Shown piece by piece: positions 27,248 through 36,263 of a DNA stretch of 64,000 bases. Position 1 is the stretch's first letter. Every line of letters begins with the position of its first letter. Under the pieces are notes generated by a model, which was not told the DNA's origin, ran no database searches, and worked only from the letters and a program-made list of their open reading frames with translations. Position numbers and translations under genes: made by a program. Source of the DNA: Streptomyces sp. SCSIO 75703 (GTDB taxonomy: Bacteria > Actinomycetota > Actinomycetes > Streptomycetales > Streptomycetaceae); assembly GCF_036607905.1 (NCBI RefSeq), contig NZ_CP144555.1, positions 3,906,001 to 3,970,000 of the forward strand. Direction: 5' to 3'.

Positions 27248-27901
27248 CTACCGGTCCCGGCCGCAGGCGTAGGCGAGGGAGGGCACCAGTTCCTCGGCGT
27301 CCGGCAGCCAGCGGTTGGCCGGGGTGGGGCGGCGGGCCCAGAGCACGGCGCCGCGCGTCCCGTAGCGGGTGGGCGGGGCGGCGACGTAGCCGCCCTCTCC
27401 GAGCGCGGTCAGGTCCAGGGAGGGCGGCGACCACCCCATCCCGCGTACCAGATCGGCCAGTTTCGCCGCGGCGCCCGGCAGTACGAAGAACCGCATCCTG
27501 CGGTCGGGGGCCAGCGTCACCGGGCCGATCGCCCGTTCCATCCGCTCCATCCGTGCGAGCGCGAGGAACCCGGCCGTCTCCGGCACCTCCAGCGCGTCGA
27601 ACGCCCGCCCCGTCGGCAGCAGGATCGACGCGGCCGGGCGCGCCTGCCACATGCGGCGCACGGTGCTCACGCTGCCGGTCGCCTGCGCGGCCCAGTCCTC
27701 GCGCGCCGGGTGCGCGCCCGGCCTGGCGCACGCCGGGTCCCCGCACGAGCACCGCGGCACCCCGTCGGTGGTCTCCAGCCAGGCGCCGGGGACCACCTCC
27801 CAGTGGCGTTCCTCGGCGTAACGAGCGGCGGTCTCCAGCAGCGATGCCCCGCGCTGCTGCGGAATCTGGGCGGCCTCGGCCGGCGCGAGAGTGTCTTCCA
27901 C
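27248..27901 (-). CDS. Bifunctional DNA primase/polymerase-like (prim-pol N-terminal) protein
   Basis: A 217-residue protein resembling the stand-alone prim-pol domain proteins of Streptomyces. The N-terminal helix ETAARYAEERHWEVVPG is followed by a Cys cluster RCSCGDPACARPGAHP, then a YGTRGAVLWARRP region near the end. No helicase or primase partner domain is attached, and real polymerase activity is doubtful. The GTG at 27901 is preceded by GGGGAG; an upstream in-frame GTG at 27925 lacks a ribosome site. It is divergent from the regulator at 28230, an arrangement I recall for a sporulation-associated paralogue elsewhere in Streptomyces. Confidence 0.7.
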   Translation of the reverse strand: MEDTLAPAEAAQIPQQRGASLLETAARYAEERHWEVVPGAWLETTDGVPRCSCGDPACARPGAHPAREDWAAQATGSVSTVRRMWQARPAASILLPTGRAFDALEVPETAGFLALARMERMERAIGPVTLAPDRRMRFFVLPGAAAKLADLVRGMGWSPPSLDLTALGEGGYVAAPPTRYGTRGAVLWARRPTPANRWLPDAEELVPSLAYACGRDR

Positions 27902-28229
27902 GCGAAGCTCAACTCCCCTGCTCACGCCGGGTTACGCCCCGCCCGCCGATCCCGCCCCGCGGTCGGTGCCGCCCAGTGCCCGGGGGGTCGTCGTCGCAGG
28001 CCGGACCGCCTGCGCGGGGGAGGAGCACCGGCCCGGCCCCGGGGCGCACGGATGCATCCACGGGGGCGCGCGGGAGGTTCCGCGAAGGGAGCTGGGTAGC
28101 CAGCTCTGGGGCCGGCGCCGGCCGTTACCCCGGCAATCCTGGCAAGTCTGGCATTGTCGGCACATCGACGGGGCATTGATCTCCCCGGCCGGATCTTTTC
28201 GTTCCGCCGAGACAGCATGGGGGTACGCC
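27902..28229. other. Divergent intergenic region prim-pol/regulator
   Basis: A 328-nt region. Around 28130-28160 a short CTGGCA-type element occurs twice (CCTGGCAAG, TCTGGCATT). The stretch 28140-28210 is relatively AT-rich and should contain the promoter of the regulator gene. No strong palindrome was found. Confidence 0.5.
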
Positions 28230-29615
28230 ATGGCCGCAAGGCCTCTCGTCGCGCGGCAGCCCAACGAACGGCTGCAGGCGCTCATTCAGGAAGCGGGCTG
28301 CTCGAACGCGGGCCTGGCCCGCCGGGTCAACATGTGCGGGGTCGAGCACGGGCTCGACCTGCGGTACGACAAGACGTCGGTGGCACGCTGGCTGCGCGGA
28401 CAGCAACCGCGCGGCCGGGCACCGGCGATCATCGCCGAGGCGCTCGGACGCAAGCTCGGCCGGACGGTCACGATCGACGAGATCGGCATGGCCAACGGCA
28501 AGAACCTCGCGTCGGGCGTCGGCCTCCAGTTCTCGCCGACGGTGCTGGGAGCCATCGAGCAGGTCTGCGAGTTGTGGCGCAGCGACGTGGGCCGGCGGGA
28601 CTTCCTGTCCGGTTCGTCCGTCGCCGCCTCGGCGCTGGTCGAGCCCAGCCGCGACTGGCTGATCTCCGCGCCCGACCCGCAGGTGTCGCGGTCGGCCGGT
28701 CCGCGCGTGGGCCGGTCCGACGTGGCCGCCGTACGCGCCATGACCCAGGCGCTGGTGGACCTCGACCACGAACACGGCAGCGGGCACGTGCGCCCGGTGG
28801 TCGTGCACTACCTCAACAGCGTCGTCTCCGGATTACTGGCGGGCTCCTACCGGGAGGCCGTCGGGCGGGAGTTGTTCGCCGGGGTCGCCCGGCTGACCGA
28901 GCTGGCCGGGTACATGGCCGTCGACACCGGCCAACCGGGCCTGGCGCAGCGGTACTACATCCAGTCCCTGCGGCTCGCGCAGGCGGCCGGCGACCGCGGC
29001 TACGGCGGCTACGTGCTCGCCGCGTCCATGAGCCACCTGGCCGCGCAGCTCGGGAACCCGCGGGAGATCGCCCAGTTGGCGCGGGCCGCGCAGGAGGGCG
29101 CGCGCGGGCGGGTCACCCCCCGCGCCGAGTCGATGTTCCACGCTGCCGAGGCGCGGGGCCACGCGCTTCTCGGGGACGCGAGAGCGGCCCAGGAGTCCGC
29201 GGGCCGGGCCGTCGACGCGCTGGCGGCCGCCGACGCGGGCTCCGGGGACGACCCGGCGTGGATCGCCCACTTCGACGAGGCGTACCTCGCCGACGAACTG
29301 GCGCACTGCCACCGCGACCTCGGGCAGGCCGACGCCGCGGCCCGCTGCGCCCGGGACGCCCTGGACGGGCACCCCGCCACCCGGGTCCGGCGCCGGGCCA
29401 TCGGGCAGGTGCTGCTGGCCACCGCGCAGGTGCAGCAGCGCGAGGTCGAGCAGGCGTGCCACACCGCGCTGAAGGCGGTGGACCTCCTGGAGGGGCTGCG
29501 CTCGCAGCGCGGCACGGAGTACCTGGAGGACTTCCGCCAGCGGCTGGAGCCGTACCGGGAGGAGGCGGTGGTACGGGAGTTCGGGGCCCGGCTGGATCTC
29601 CCTGTGGCGGCGTGA
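28230..29615 (+). CDS. NsdA-like developmental regulator with TPR domain, TTA codon
   Basis: A 461-residue protein with an N-terminal non-canonical HTH region (about 5-75, ALIQEAGCSNAGLARRVN and TSVARWLRGQQPRGRAP) and a long alpha-helical TPR-like C-terminus. This is the layout of the Streptomyces NsdA/sporulation-associated regulators that affect differentiation and antibiotic production. Leu202 is encoded by TTA (28833-28835), so expression depends on the bldA tRNA. The ATG has GGGGGT upstream. Which paralogue this is cannot be settled here. Confidence 0.75.
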   Translation: MAARPLVARQPNERLQALIQEAGCSNAGLARRVNMCGVEHGLDLRYDKTSVARWLRGQQPRGRAPAIIAEALGRKLGRTVTIDEIGMANGKNLASGVGLQFSPTVLGAIEQVCELWRSDVGRRDFLSGSSVAASALVEPSRDWLISAPDPQVSRSAGPRVGRSDVAAVRAMTQALVDLDHEHGSGHVRPVVVHYLNSVVSGLLAGSYREAVGRELFAGVARLTELAGYMAVDTGQPGLAQRYYIQSLRLAQAAGDRGYGGYVLAASMSHLAAQLGNPREIAQLARAAQEGARGRVTPRAESMFHAAEARGHALLGDARAAQESAGRAVDALAAADAGSGDDPAWIAHFDEAYLADELAHCHRDLGQADAAARCARDALDGHPATRVRRRAIGQVLLATAQVQQREVEQACHTALKAVDLLEGLRSQRGTEYLEDFRQRLEPYREEAVVREFGARLDLPVAA

Positions 29616-29813
29616 ACCGCGGGCGGACGGCGGACGAACGCGCGGCACGCGGCGCGGTGCGCGGCGGAAAGGGGAAAACAGCGTGCCGCGGCCCGGTTTT
29701 GTTACTGCGGTCACAGGGAAGGGGAGGAGGCCCGGTGCGGCGTGCCGACGGGCCCGGGGTACCGGTAGCGTGAGCCGACGATTTCGAACGGTCCCCCACG
29801 CACAGGAGTCCCG

Positions 29814-31421
29814 GTGACGCAGAGCGGACAGGGCGAGGAGCCCTCGGCGCGGCCCGCGCACGAAGGCATCGTGCTGCCCTCGGACGGTGGCGAGCCCCTG
29901 CTGCCGGGCTCGGCGGGCGCCTCCGCCGGACCGCAGGCCGGCCCGCCCGCCCCCGCCTCGGCGCCGCCCGGCGGCCAGACCTGGGACCAGCCGTGGGGGC
30001 CCGCGCAGCCCGGACAGGCCCCCGGCGCCGACCAGGGCTGGCCCACCCCGCCCGGTGCCCAGCCCTGGGGCGCCCCGGAGGTCGGCGCGCAGGCGTGGTC
30101 CGCGCCCCCGCCGCAGGCCCCGGGCGCGTTGCCGCCCCAGGCGCCTCCGGGCCCGCTGCCCCCGGAGGACGCGGGCGTCCCGGGCTACGGGGCACCGGCC
30201 TACGGCGCCCCGGCCCCGTACTACCCGCCGCACGACCCGCACGACCCGCACGGCTCACCCGGCCCGCACGGCTCACCCGGCCCGCACGGCGGTCACGGCC
30301 CACAGCACGGCGGGCACGGCCAGTACGGCGGCCAGGCGTCCGTGCCGCCCCCCGCCGACGAGGGCGCCACCCGGTTCCTGCCGCCGGTGCCGATATCCGA
30401 CGAAGGGGCGACGCAGTACATACCCCCCGTCGGACCGGGCGCCCTGCCCCCCGAGCAGCCCCCCGGAGCAGACGCCGACGCGACCCAGTACATCCCGCCG
30501 GTCCCGTCCGGACCGGCCCCGCACGGCGGCTCCGACGCCGAGGCCACGCAGTACATCCCGCCCGTCCCCGGCGGCCCCGCCTACGGTGACGAGGGCCGGC
30601 AGCCGCCCGCCGAGTTCGACAACCTCTTCCGCGGCGCCGACGGCGGCTCCTCCTCCACCCAGCAGATGCCGGTCATGGACGTACCCCACGCCATGCCCCC
30701 GGCGGGCGGCCCCGGCCGTCCCCCGGGCCGTGGCGGCGGCGGACGCAGACGCGGCGGCGACGGCGGCCGGGGCGGCGGGGGCCGTACCGGTTCGCGCGCC
30801 CCGCTCTTCGCGGCCGTCGGTGTCGGCCTCGCCGTCGTCGGCGTCGGCGCGGGCGCCCTGATGGCCGGGGGCGGCGACGACCGGGCCGACGGGCAGACGG
30901 TCTCCGCCACCGCGCCCGTCTCCGCGGAACCCGAGAGCCCCGCCCCGTCCGAGCCGCCCGCCGACCCGGCCCGGGAACAGGCCGAGGCGCTGGACAAGCT
31001 CCTCGCCGACAGCGGCAGCAGCCGCGCCACGGTGATCCAGGCCGTGGCGGACGTGAAGTCCTGCAACAACCTGGAGCAGGCCGCCGAGGACCTGCGCGAG
31101 GCCGCCGCGCAGCGCGCCGGGCTGGTCACCAGCCTCTCCGAACTCTCCGTGGACCGGCTGCCCCGGCACGCCGAGCTGACCGACGCCCTCACCAAGGCGT
31201 GGCACGCCTCGGAGGCGGCCGACAACCACTACGCGGCCTGGGCCGACCAGACGGCCGGCAAGAAGGGCTGCAAGAAGGGCAAGGCCCGCACCACCTCCGA
31301 GACCCAGGCGGGCAACCGGGAGAGCGGCACGGCCACCGCCGAGAAGGCCAAGGCCGCCAAGCTGTGGAACGCCATCGCCCAGCGGTACGGCCTCACCCAG
31401 CGCGAGCCCACCCAGCTCTGA
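29814..31421 (+). CDS. Single-pass membrane protein with repeated ATQYIPPVP motifs
   Basis: A 535-residue protein. Residues 1-325 are a Pro/Gly/Ala-rich cytoplasmic tail containing four related motifs: EGATRFLPPVP, EGATQYIPPV, DATQYIPPVP and EATQYIPPVP (about residues 182-255). A His/Gly-rich patch precedes them. One membrane segment lies near 329-352. An extracytoplasmic alpha-helical domain with two Cys follows (VKSCNN..., KKGCKK). No enzymatic signature. The repeated Thr motif suggests regulated phosphorylation or docking. GTG start with AGGAG 6 nt upstream. Confidence 0.75.
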   Translation: MTQSGQGEEPSARPAHEGIVLPSDGGEPLLPGSAGASAGPQAGPPAPASAPPGGQTWDQPWGPAQPGQAPGADQGWPTPPGAQPWGAPEVGAQAWSAPPPQAPGALPPQAPPGPLPPEDAGVPGYGAPAYGAPAPYYPPHDPHDPHGSPGPHGSPGPHGGHGPQHGGHGQYGGQASVPPPADEGATRFLPPVPISDEGATQYIPPVGPGALPPEQPPGADADATQYIPPVPSGPAPHGGSDAEATQYIPPVPGGPAYGDEGRQPPAEFDNLFRGADGGSSSTQQMPVMDVPHAMPPAGGPGRPPGRGGGGRRRGGDGGRGGGGRTGSRAPLFAAVGVGLAVVGVGAGALMAGGGDDRADGQTVSATAPVSAEPESPAPSEPPADPAREQAEALDKLLADSGSSRATVIQAVADVKSCNNLEQAAEDLREAAAQRAGLVTSLSELSVDRLPRHAELTDALTKAWHASEAADNHYAAWADQTAGKKGCKKGKARTTSETQAGNRESGTATAEKAKAAKLWNAIAQRYGLTQREPTQL

Positions 31422-31446
31422 CCCGGCGCCGGGCCCGCCCGGGTCA
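31419..31446. terminator. Bidirectional terminator containing both stop codons
   Basis: TGACCCGG at 31419 and its complement at 31439 form an 8-bp stem around a 12-nt loop. The left arm contains the TGA of the membrane-protein gene and the right arm the TGA of the convergent binding-protein gene. Confidence 0.6.
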
Positions 31447-32772
31447 GCGGACCCGGGCGCTGCGCAGGATCGGCGTCGTGTCGAGGGTGCCCTCCCGGGC
31501 CGAGACCAGCCGGCCCTCCCGGACGACGTGCAGGGTGACCTCGGCGTTGACCAGCCGCGGGAAGCCGACCGAGGCCAGCTTGTCCTGGAACCGCCAGCGC
31601 AGCTTCGGTGTGAGCCCGCCGGTGCCCACCGACAGCCCGCCGTTGAGCGCGCGGGTGAGGGAGGACGCGCTCACCCCGTCCTCGGGGGAGCCGAGCGACT
31701 CGACGATGCCGCGCAGGACCGTGTAGGCGATCCAGGTGGTCTGCACCCCGGCGTCCGCCGGGTCGACGGTGTTGTCGCCGAACGCCTCCTCCTGGATCAC
31801 CTCCTTCATCGTGTCCCAGCCCGGGTCGTCCACCGGCGGGTACCAACCGGTCACGTACGCGCCCTCGTAGGGCCCCGACGCGCCGCCCGAGGTGTTGATC
31901 GTCGACTGGTCGACGCTGCCGAGCACGGTCGCCGTGCGCACCGCGGGGTGGTCCCGGCGGGCCCGCCGGAAGGAGTCCATGAAGGTGCCGGTGCGGTCCC
32001 CGAGGGCGGGCACCACGCACCCCGCGGCGGCCGGGTCGGCGGAGGCCGTCCGCAGCGCCAGGCCGGACTGGCCGTCGTACTCGGTGGCGTCCTCCCGCGC
32101 GAGTTGGTCGTGCGCCGCCGCGTGCCCGCCGGAGGTCAGCCCGGCGTCGAGCAGCGGGGGCAACTGGTCGCCCGCGAGGGTGTCGGGACGTACCAGCGCG
32201 ACCGGCCCGCAGGACTCGGCCAGCGCGCTGCCCAGACCGGCGAGCAGCGCGGGCTGCCCACCGTTGACCGGGTAGGACAGGGGGCTGGTGAACTCGGCGT
32301 TGGTGATGCCGTAGCCGCCGAGGTACGGGATGCCGGCGCCCTCCAGCACGGGCAGGAAGGAGTCGGCGTGCTGGCTGTAGGAGCCCACCACGGCGACCGC
32401 GCCCTGCTTCACGGCCGCGCGGGCGCAGCGGGCGGCGGAGACCCCGTCGTTGCGGACGTTGCAGGTCAGCACGTTCAGCGGGCGTCCGGCGAGGCCGCCG
32501 TGCGCGTTGACCCAGCGGCCGTAGGCGCGGGCGAGGGCGGGCATGCCGGGTTTGTTGGTCGCGTTGGTCTCCTGCGGGGCCCAGGTCATCACGGTGACCG
32601 GGGCGTGACCGAGTCCCCCCGTGGTCCCGGGGACGACCCCGCAGCCGGCGGTGAGCGCGGCGGCCGCCGCCAGCGCGCCCGCGGCGGTCCAGCGGCGGGA
32701 CGGGCCGACGGGGCCCCGGGTGCCGCGGGGGCCGGGGAGGAGGATCCTGCTCAAGCGCTGCCTACCGGTCAT
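31444..32772 (-). CDS. ABC-type branched-chain amino acid-like substrate-binding lipoprotein (orphan)
   Basis: A 442-residue periplasmic-binding-protein type I (LivJ-like) protein. A signal peptide ends in the lipobox LTAGC (Cys44), so it is anchored outside the membrane. The ligand-binding core includes VAVVGSYSQHADSFLPVLEGAGIPYLGG-type segments. No permease or ATPase gene is adjacent, so it may serve a distant transporter or act as a sensor. The start is uncertain: ATG 32772 lacks a good ribosome site, and GTG 32793 is an alternative. Confidence 0.82.
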   Translation of the reverse strand: MTGRQRLSRILLPGPRGTRGPVGPSRRWTAAGALAAAAALTAGCGVVPGTTGGLGHAPVTVMTWAPQETNATNKPGMPALARAYGRWVNAHGGLAGRPLNVLTCNVRNDGVSAARCARAAVKQGAVAVVGSYSQHADSFLPVLEGAGIPYLGGYGITNAEFTSPLSYPVNGGQPALLAGLGSALAESCGPVALVRPDTLAGDQLPPLLDAGLTSGGHAAAHDQLAREDATEYDGQSGLALRTASADPAAAGCVVPALGDRTGTFMDSFRRARRDHPAVRTATVLGSVDQSTINTSGGASGPYEGAYVTGWYPPVDDPGWDTMKEVIQEEAFGDNTVDPADAGVQTTWIAYTVLRGIVESLGSPEDGVSASSLTRALNGGLSVGTGGLTPKLRWRFQDKLASVGFPRLVNAEVTLHVVREGRLVSAREGTLDTTPILRSARVR

Positions 32773-32943
32773 GGACCCGCACGATTCCCCCACACGGCCA
32801 ACCGGCAGGTGACGCTGGGTCGACGCATGGTGACGCCGGGGTGAAGAGCGGGGGCGGCGGGGGCGCCCGGCGGGGAAAACGTACGATCGGTGATCGTGCA
32901 AGGTTCGGAGAACACTTCCCGTCGCGGCCGTCGCTCCTCCACC

Positions 32944-33390
32944 ATGGGCGGTATGCCACTCAACGACATGCCCTGGTGGCGCTGGCGCAGCCAGGTGCGC
33001 TCCGCGCTGCACATGCTCTCCACCCCCGCCTTCCAGCGGGACGTCTGGCTGGCCGGCGTGGACGGCTACGGGGACGTCACCGACGCGGTGTACCGGCTGG
33101 TGGAGGACACCTGGCTGGACCACTGGTCGGCGGAGAAGTACGTGGGCACCATCTTCCGCGACTCCCAGGAGGCGGCGCTCGTCGACACCGCCGTGCTGCG
33201 GGTGCTGCGGATCATGCACCAGGTGGGGCCCGACGCGCCGGTGCAGGCGTACCTCGACCACCCGGACTGGCCCGAGGCGGTCCGGGCGGCCCGGGACGCG
33301 CACGTGCGGCTCGCCACCGGCGACGGCGAGGACCCCGACACGGAGCCCCGCACCCTGGAGGTCCTCCACCTCCTGACCCGGTCCGCCTAG
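32944..33390 (+). CDS. Conserved hypothetical protein, Trp-rich N-terminus
   Basis: About 148 residues, mostly helical and soluble, beginning MGGMPLNDMPWWRWRSQ and containing YGDVTDAVYRLVEDTWLDHW. I do not recognise a domain of known function, but the composition and codon bias are clearly coding. The start is uncertain: ATG 32953 lies inside, and GTGs at 32890 and 32896 follow a TACGAT (32882-32887) that could be the -10 of a leaderless form. It is followed 46 nt later by purU. Confidence 0.65.
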   Translation: MGGMPLNDMPWWRWRSQVRSALHMLSTPAFQRDVWLAGVDGYGDVTDAVYRLVEDTWLDHWSAEKYVGTIFRDSQEAALVDTAVLRVLRIMHQVGPDAPVQAYLDHPDWPEAVRAARDAHVRLATGDGEDPDTEPRTLEVLHLLTRSA

Positions 33391-33436
33391 CGGGACGCCC
33401 TCCGGCGCCGTGACCCGGTGTGGGACCCTGTCCCGC

Positions 33437-34318
33437 ATGAACGAGCAGTCCGCCCCCGTCGCCGCCCCGGCCGACCAGTACGTCCTCACCCTGTCCTGCC
33501 CCGACAAGCAGGGCATCGTGCACGCCGTCTCCAGCTACCTGTTCATGACCGGCTGCAACATCGAGGACAGCCAGCAGTTCGGCGACCACGACACGGGACT
33601 GTTCTTCATGCGGGTCCACTTCTCGGCGGACGCCCCGGTGACCGTCGACAAGCTGCGGGCCAGCTTCACCGCCATCGGCGACGCCTTCCGGATGGACTGG
33701 CAGATCCACCGGGCCGACGAGCGGATGCGCGTCGTCCTCATGGTCAGCCGCTTCGGCCACTGCCTTAACGACCTGCTGTTCCGGGCCCGGACCGGCGCGC
33801 TGCCGGTCGACATCGCCGCCGTCGTCTCCAACCACACCGACTTCGCGGAACTGGTGGGCACCTACGGCATCCCCTTCCACCACGTGCCGGTGACCCGGGA
33901 CACCAAGGCGGAGGCGGAGGCACGGCTCCTGGAGATCGTGCGCGAGGAGCGCGTCGAACTGGTCGTCCTCGCCCGCTACATGCAGGTCCTCTCCGACGAC
34001 CTGTGCAAGCAGCTCAACGGGCGGATCATCAACATCCACCACTCCTTCCTGCCGAGCTTCAAGGGCGCCAAGCCCTACCACCAGGCGCACGCCCGCGGCG
34101 TCAAGCTCATCGGCGCGACCGCGCACTACGTGACGGCCGACCTGGACGAGGGGCCGATCATCGAGCAGGAGGTGGAGCGGGTCGGCCACGACGTCACCCC
34201 GGACCAACTGGTCGCCATCGGGCGGGACGTGGAGTGCCAGGCACTGGCGCGGGCGGTGAAGTGGCACGCCGAGCGGCGCATCCTGCTCAACGGCCACCGC
34301 ACGGTGGTCTTCGGCTGA
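33437..34318 (+). CDS. purU: Formyltetrahydrofolate deformylase
   Basis: A 293-residue enzyme that hydrolyses 10-formyl-THF to THF and formate, balancing one-carbon pools. An N-terminal ACT domain (about 14-90, LSCPDKQGIVHAVSSYLF) precedes the formyltransferase-fold catalytic domain. That domain has the active-site Asn/His in RIINIHHSFLPSFKGA and Asp in HYVTADLDEGPIIEQ. The ATG is preceded by GACCCT at 7 nt and no clear ribosome site, so it may be leaderless. Confidence 0.95.
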   Translation: MNEQSAPVAAPADQYVLTLSCPDKQGIVHAVSSYLFMTGCNIEDSQQFGDHDTGLFFMRVHFSADAPVTVDKLRASFTAIGDAFRMDWQIHRADERMRVVLMVSRFGHCLNDLLFRARTGALPVDIAAVVSNHTDFAELVGTYGIPFHHVPVTRDTKAEAEARLLEIVREERVELVVLARYMQVLSDDLCKQLNGRIINIHHSFLPSFKGAKPYHQAHARGVKLIGATAHYVTADLDEGPIIEQEVERVGHDVTPDQLVAIGRDVECQALARAVKWHAERRILLNGHRTVVFG

Positions 34319-34404
34319 CCCGTCGGCCGACCGCCGCCGGCGCCCGTACGCCGCACGGGGCCGTGCGCCCCGGTGACCGTCGCTCCGCGGGACCCGGGCG
34401 GGCG

Positions 34405-35661
34405 CTACATCCGGCTCAGGCTCGCCGCCGCGAACAGCACGTCCCGGATCGCCTCCCGGTCGCCCACCTGCCCGGCCGCCGCGTCCGCCGGCGGTACGTG
34501 CCCCGCGGCGAGCCGGCAGAACTCCACGCCGTCCAGGGCGACATGGGCCACCTCGTGGTCGGCGGAGCCCACCGCGCCCGGGGAGTCCAGCGGGATCAGC
34601 CACTCGCCGCCGCCCGAGCCCTCGATCTCCAGCCGCAGACTGCGCCCCGGCTCGCCCGCCGGGACCAGGTGCCGGCGGGCCGTGGCGGTGGCGGGCCCTT
34701 CCCGGCGGCGGGCCGCGAGCACGGTCGGCAGCATCCGCGCGGCGAGGTCGATCATGCCGTGCAGGTGGCGCGGCGCGGGCGGCTCGTACGGGTAGTCGAC
34801 GGCCTCGGCGATGTCCTCCGCGTGCACCCAGCACTCGAAGGCCCGGTCCAGCATCGCGTCGCGCAACGGCAGCGCGAAACCGCCGTAGGAGACCGGCATG
34901 CCGCCGGTGGCGGGGCCCTCGCCGCCGGTGAAGCCGACCGTCCGCACGATGTCGTGGCTCTGCTCCCGCCAGGGCCGGCGCACCGCGCGGGTGGGCGGCC
35001 GGCGCGACGCCCGCCAGTACGCCTCGGTACGGCTCGCGGGCTCGGGCGCCGGCGCGGTGATGCCGGCGAGCGGGTCGGGCAGGCCGAGGGCGAGGGCGAC
35101 CAGCCCGTCGACGGTGAGCAGGTGGGCGATCACCCCGGCGACGGTGGTGTGCCGGCTCGCCTCGTCGTCCGCCTCGAACCAGCGCAGCCGCACCGGCGCG
35201 TGCCACTCGGTGTCCCCGATGTCCTGGAGCAGCGCGTCCAGCCGGGCCGTCTCGGCGTCGTAGGGCGTGGCCCACTCGGGCACCGGGACCCGCGGCGGGC
35301 GGCGCTCCAGGCAGCCGTCGAGGACGCGGGTGCGCAACGCCGGGTCCAGGTCGAGGCTCTCCGGCCGCTGGAGCAGCCCGACCGCCTCGCGCAGGCGCAG
35401 CGCCTCCTCGGCGCAGCCCTCGCAGTCGCCGAGGTGCGCGTCGACGGCGGCGGCCTCCTCGGGGGAGCAGGCGGCCAGGGCCCAGGCTCCGAGGAGGGAG
35501 GTCAGCACGTGGTGCTCCAGGACGGGCGGCGCGGCGGGCGCCGGTGCGGGCAGCGGGCGGGCTCCGCCCTCGGCGGAGGCGCGCGGCAGGGGGACGCGGG
35601 GCGCCGGCTCCGGTGCGCCCGCGCCGTCGTACCCCCCGTGCTCGTGGTGCGCGCCGCTCAC
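34405..35661 (-). CDS. Zinc-finger anti-sigma factor fused to a maleylpyruvate isomerase-like domain
   Basis: A 418-residue fusion. Residues about 40-105 form a ZAS anti-sigma domain: HVLTSLLGAWALAACSPEEAA followed by HLGDCEGC, the H-x3-C-x2-C zinc motif. From about 150 onward there is an MDMPI/DinB-like domain (DDEASRHTTVAGVIAHLLTVD, ECWVHAEDIAEAVDYP), normally mycothiol-dependent. No membrane segment is seen, so it should be cytoplasmic. The GTG overlaps the sigma-factor stop (GTGA). The zinc Cys residues and possible thiol chemistry suggest redox sensing; this is inference. Confidence 0.85.
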   Translation of the reverse strand: MSGAHHEHGGYDGAGAPEPAPRVPLPRASAEGGARPLPAPAPAAPPVLEHHVLTSLLGAWALAACSPEEAAAVDAHLGDCEGCAEEALRLREAVGLLQRPESLDLDPALRTRVLDGCLERRPPRVPVPEWATPYDAETARLDALLQDIGDTEWHAPVRLRWFEADDEASRHTTVAGVIAHLLTVDGLVALALGLPDPLAGITAPAPEPASRTEAYWRASRRPPTRAVRRPWREQSHDIVRTVGFTGGEGPATGGMPVSYGGFALPLRDAMLDRAFECWVHAEDIAEAVDYPYEPPAPRHLHGMIDLAARMLPTVLAARRREGPATATARRHLVPAGEPGRSLRLEIEGSGGGEWLIPLDSPGAVGSADHEVAHVALDGVEFCRLAAGHVPPADAAAGQVGDREAIRDVLFAAASLSRM

Positions 35662-36263
35662 GCCGCGCCCCCGTAACCGGGCGGGGTGGTGCCCCGATGG
35701 CCGGGCGGGGGCCCGGGGGTGGCCGCCTCGCGGGCGGTGGCGAGCAGTTGCAGGCCCAGGCGGAGCCGGCGGCGGGCCTCGTCCTCGGTGACGCCGAGGT
35801 CGGCGGCGGTCTGCCGGTAGTCGCGGCGCTGGAAGTAGGCCAGTTCCAGGGCGGCGCGCAGCGGGGCCGGCATGGACTGGACGATGTAGTCGGCGCGGGC
35901 GGCGACGGAGGCGTGGCGCACCTTGTGCTCCAGTTCCTCGGCGGTGCCGGGCCCGCCGCGGGCGAGGGCGGCGGTCTCGGCGGCGCGCAGCCGCTGCACG
36001 GCCAGGCGGTGGGTGAGCCCGGCGATCCAGGTGCGCAGCGGCCCCTCGGCGGGGTCGTAGGTGTCGGGGTGCTCCCAGACGTGGGCGAAGACGTCGCGGG
36101 TGATGCGGTCGGCGGCCGTCTCGTCGCCGAGGACGCGGTGTGCCAGCCCGTGCACGAGCGAGGCGAACCGGTCGTACAGCTCGCCGAGGGCGGCGGCCTC
36201 GCCGCGTGCCAGGCGCCGCTGCATCGTGCGGTCCCAGCGCGGCGGGGTCTCCTTCTTCGCCAT
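35658..36263 (-). CDS. ECF-type RNA polymerase sigma factor
   Basis: A 201-residue sigma-70-family protein. Region 2 is ALGELYDRFASLVHGLAHRVLGDETAADRITRDVFAHVWEHP. Region 4 is MPAPLRAALELAYFQRRDYRQTAADLGV. A Pro/Gly-rich tail follows. It is co-translated with its anti-sigma, so release from the ZAS domain should activate it. The ATG has GAAGGGG upstream. Its own promoter consensus cannot be read from one copy, but the inverted repeats between 36405 and 36499 lie upstream. Confidence 0.9.
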   Translation of the reverse strand: MAKKETPPRWDRTMQRRLARGEAAALGELYDRFASLVHGLAHRVLGDETAADRITRDVFAHVWEHPDTYDPAEGPLRTWIAGLTHRLAVQRLRAAETAALARGGPGTAEELEHKVRHASVAARADYIVQSMPAPLRAALELAYFQRRDYRQTAADLGVTEDEARRRLRLGLQLLATAREAATPGPPPGHRGTTPPGYGGAA

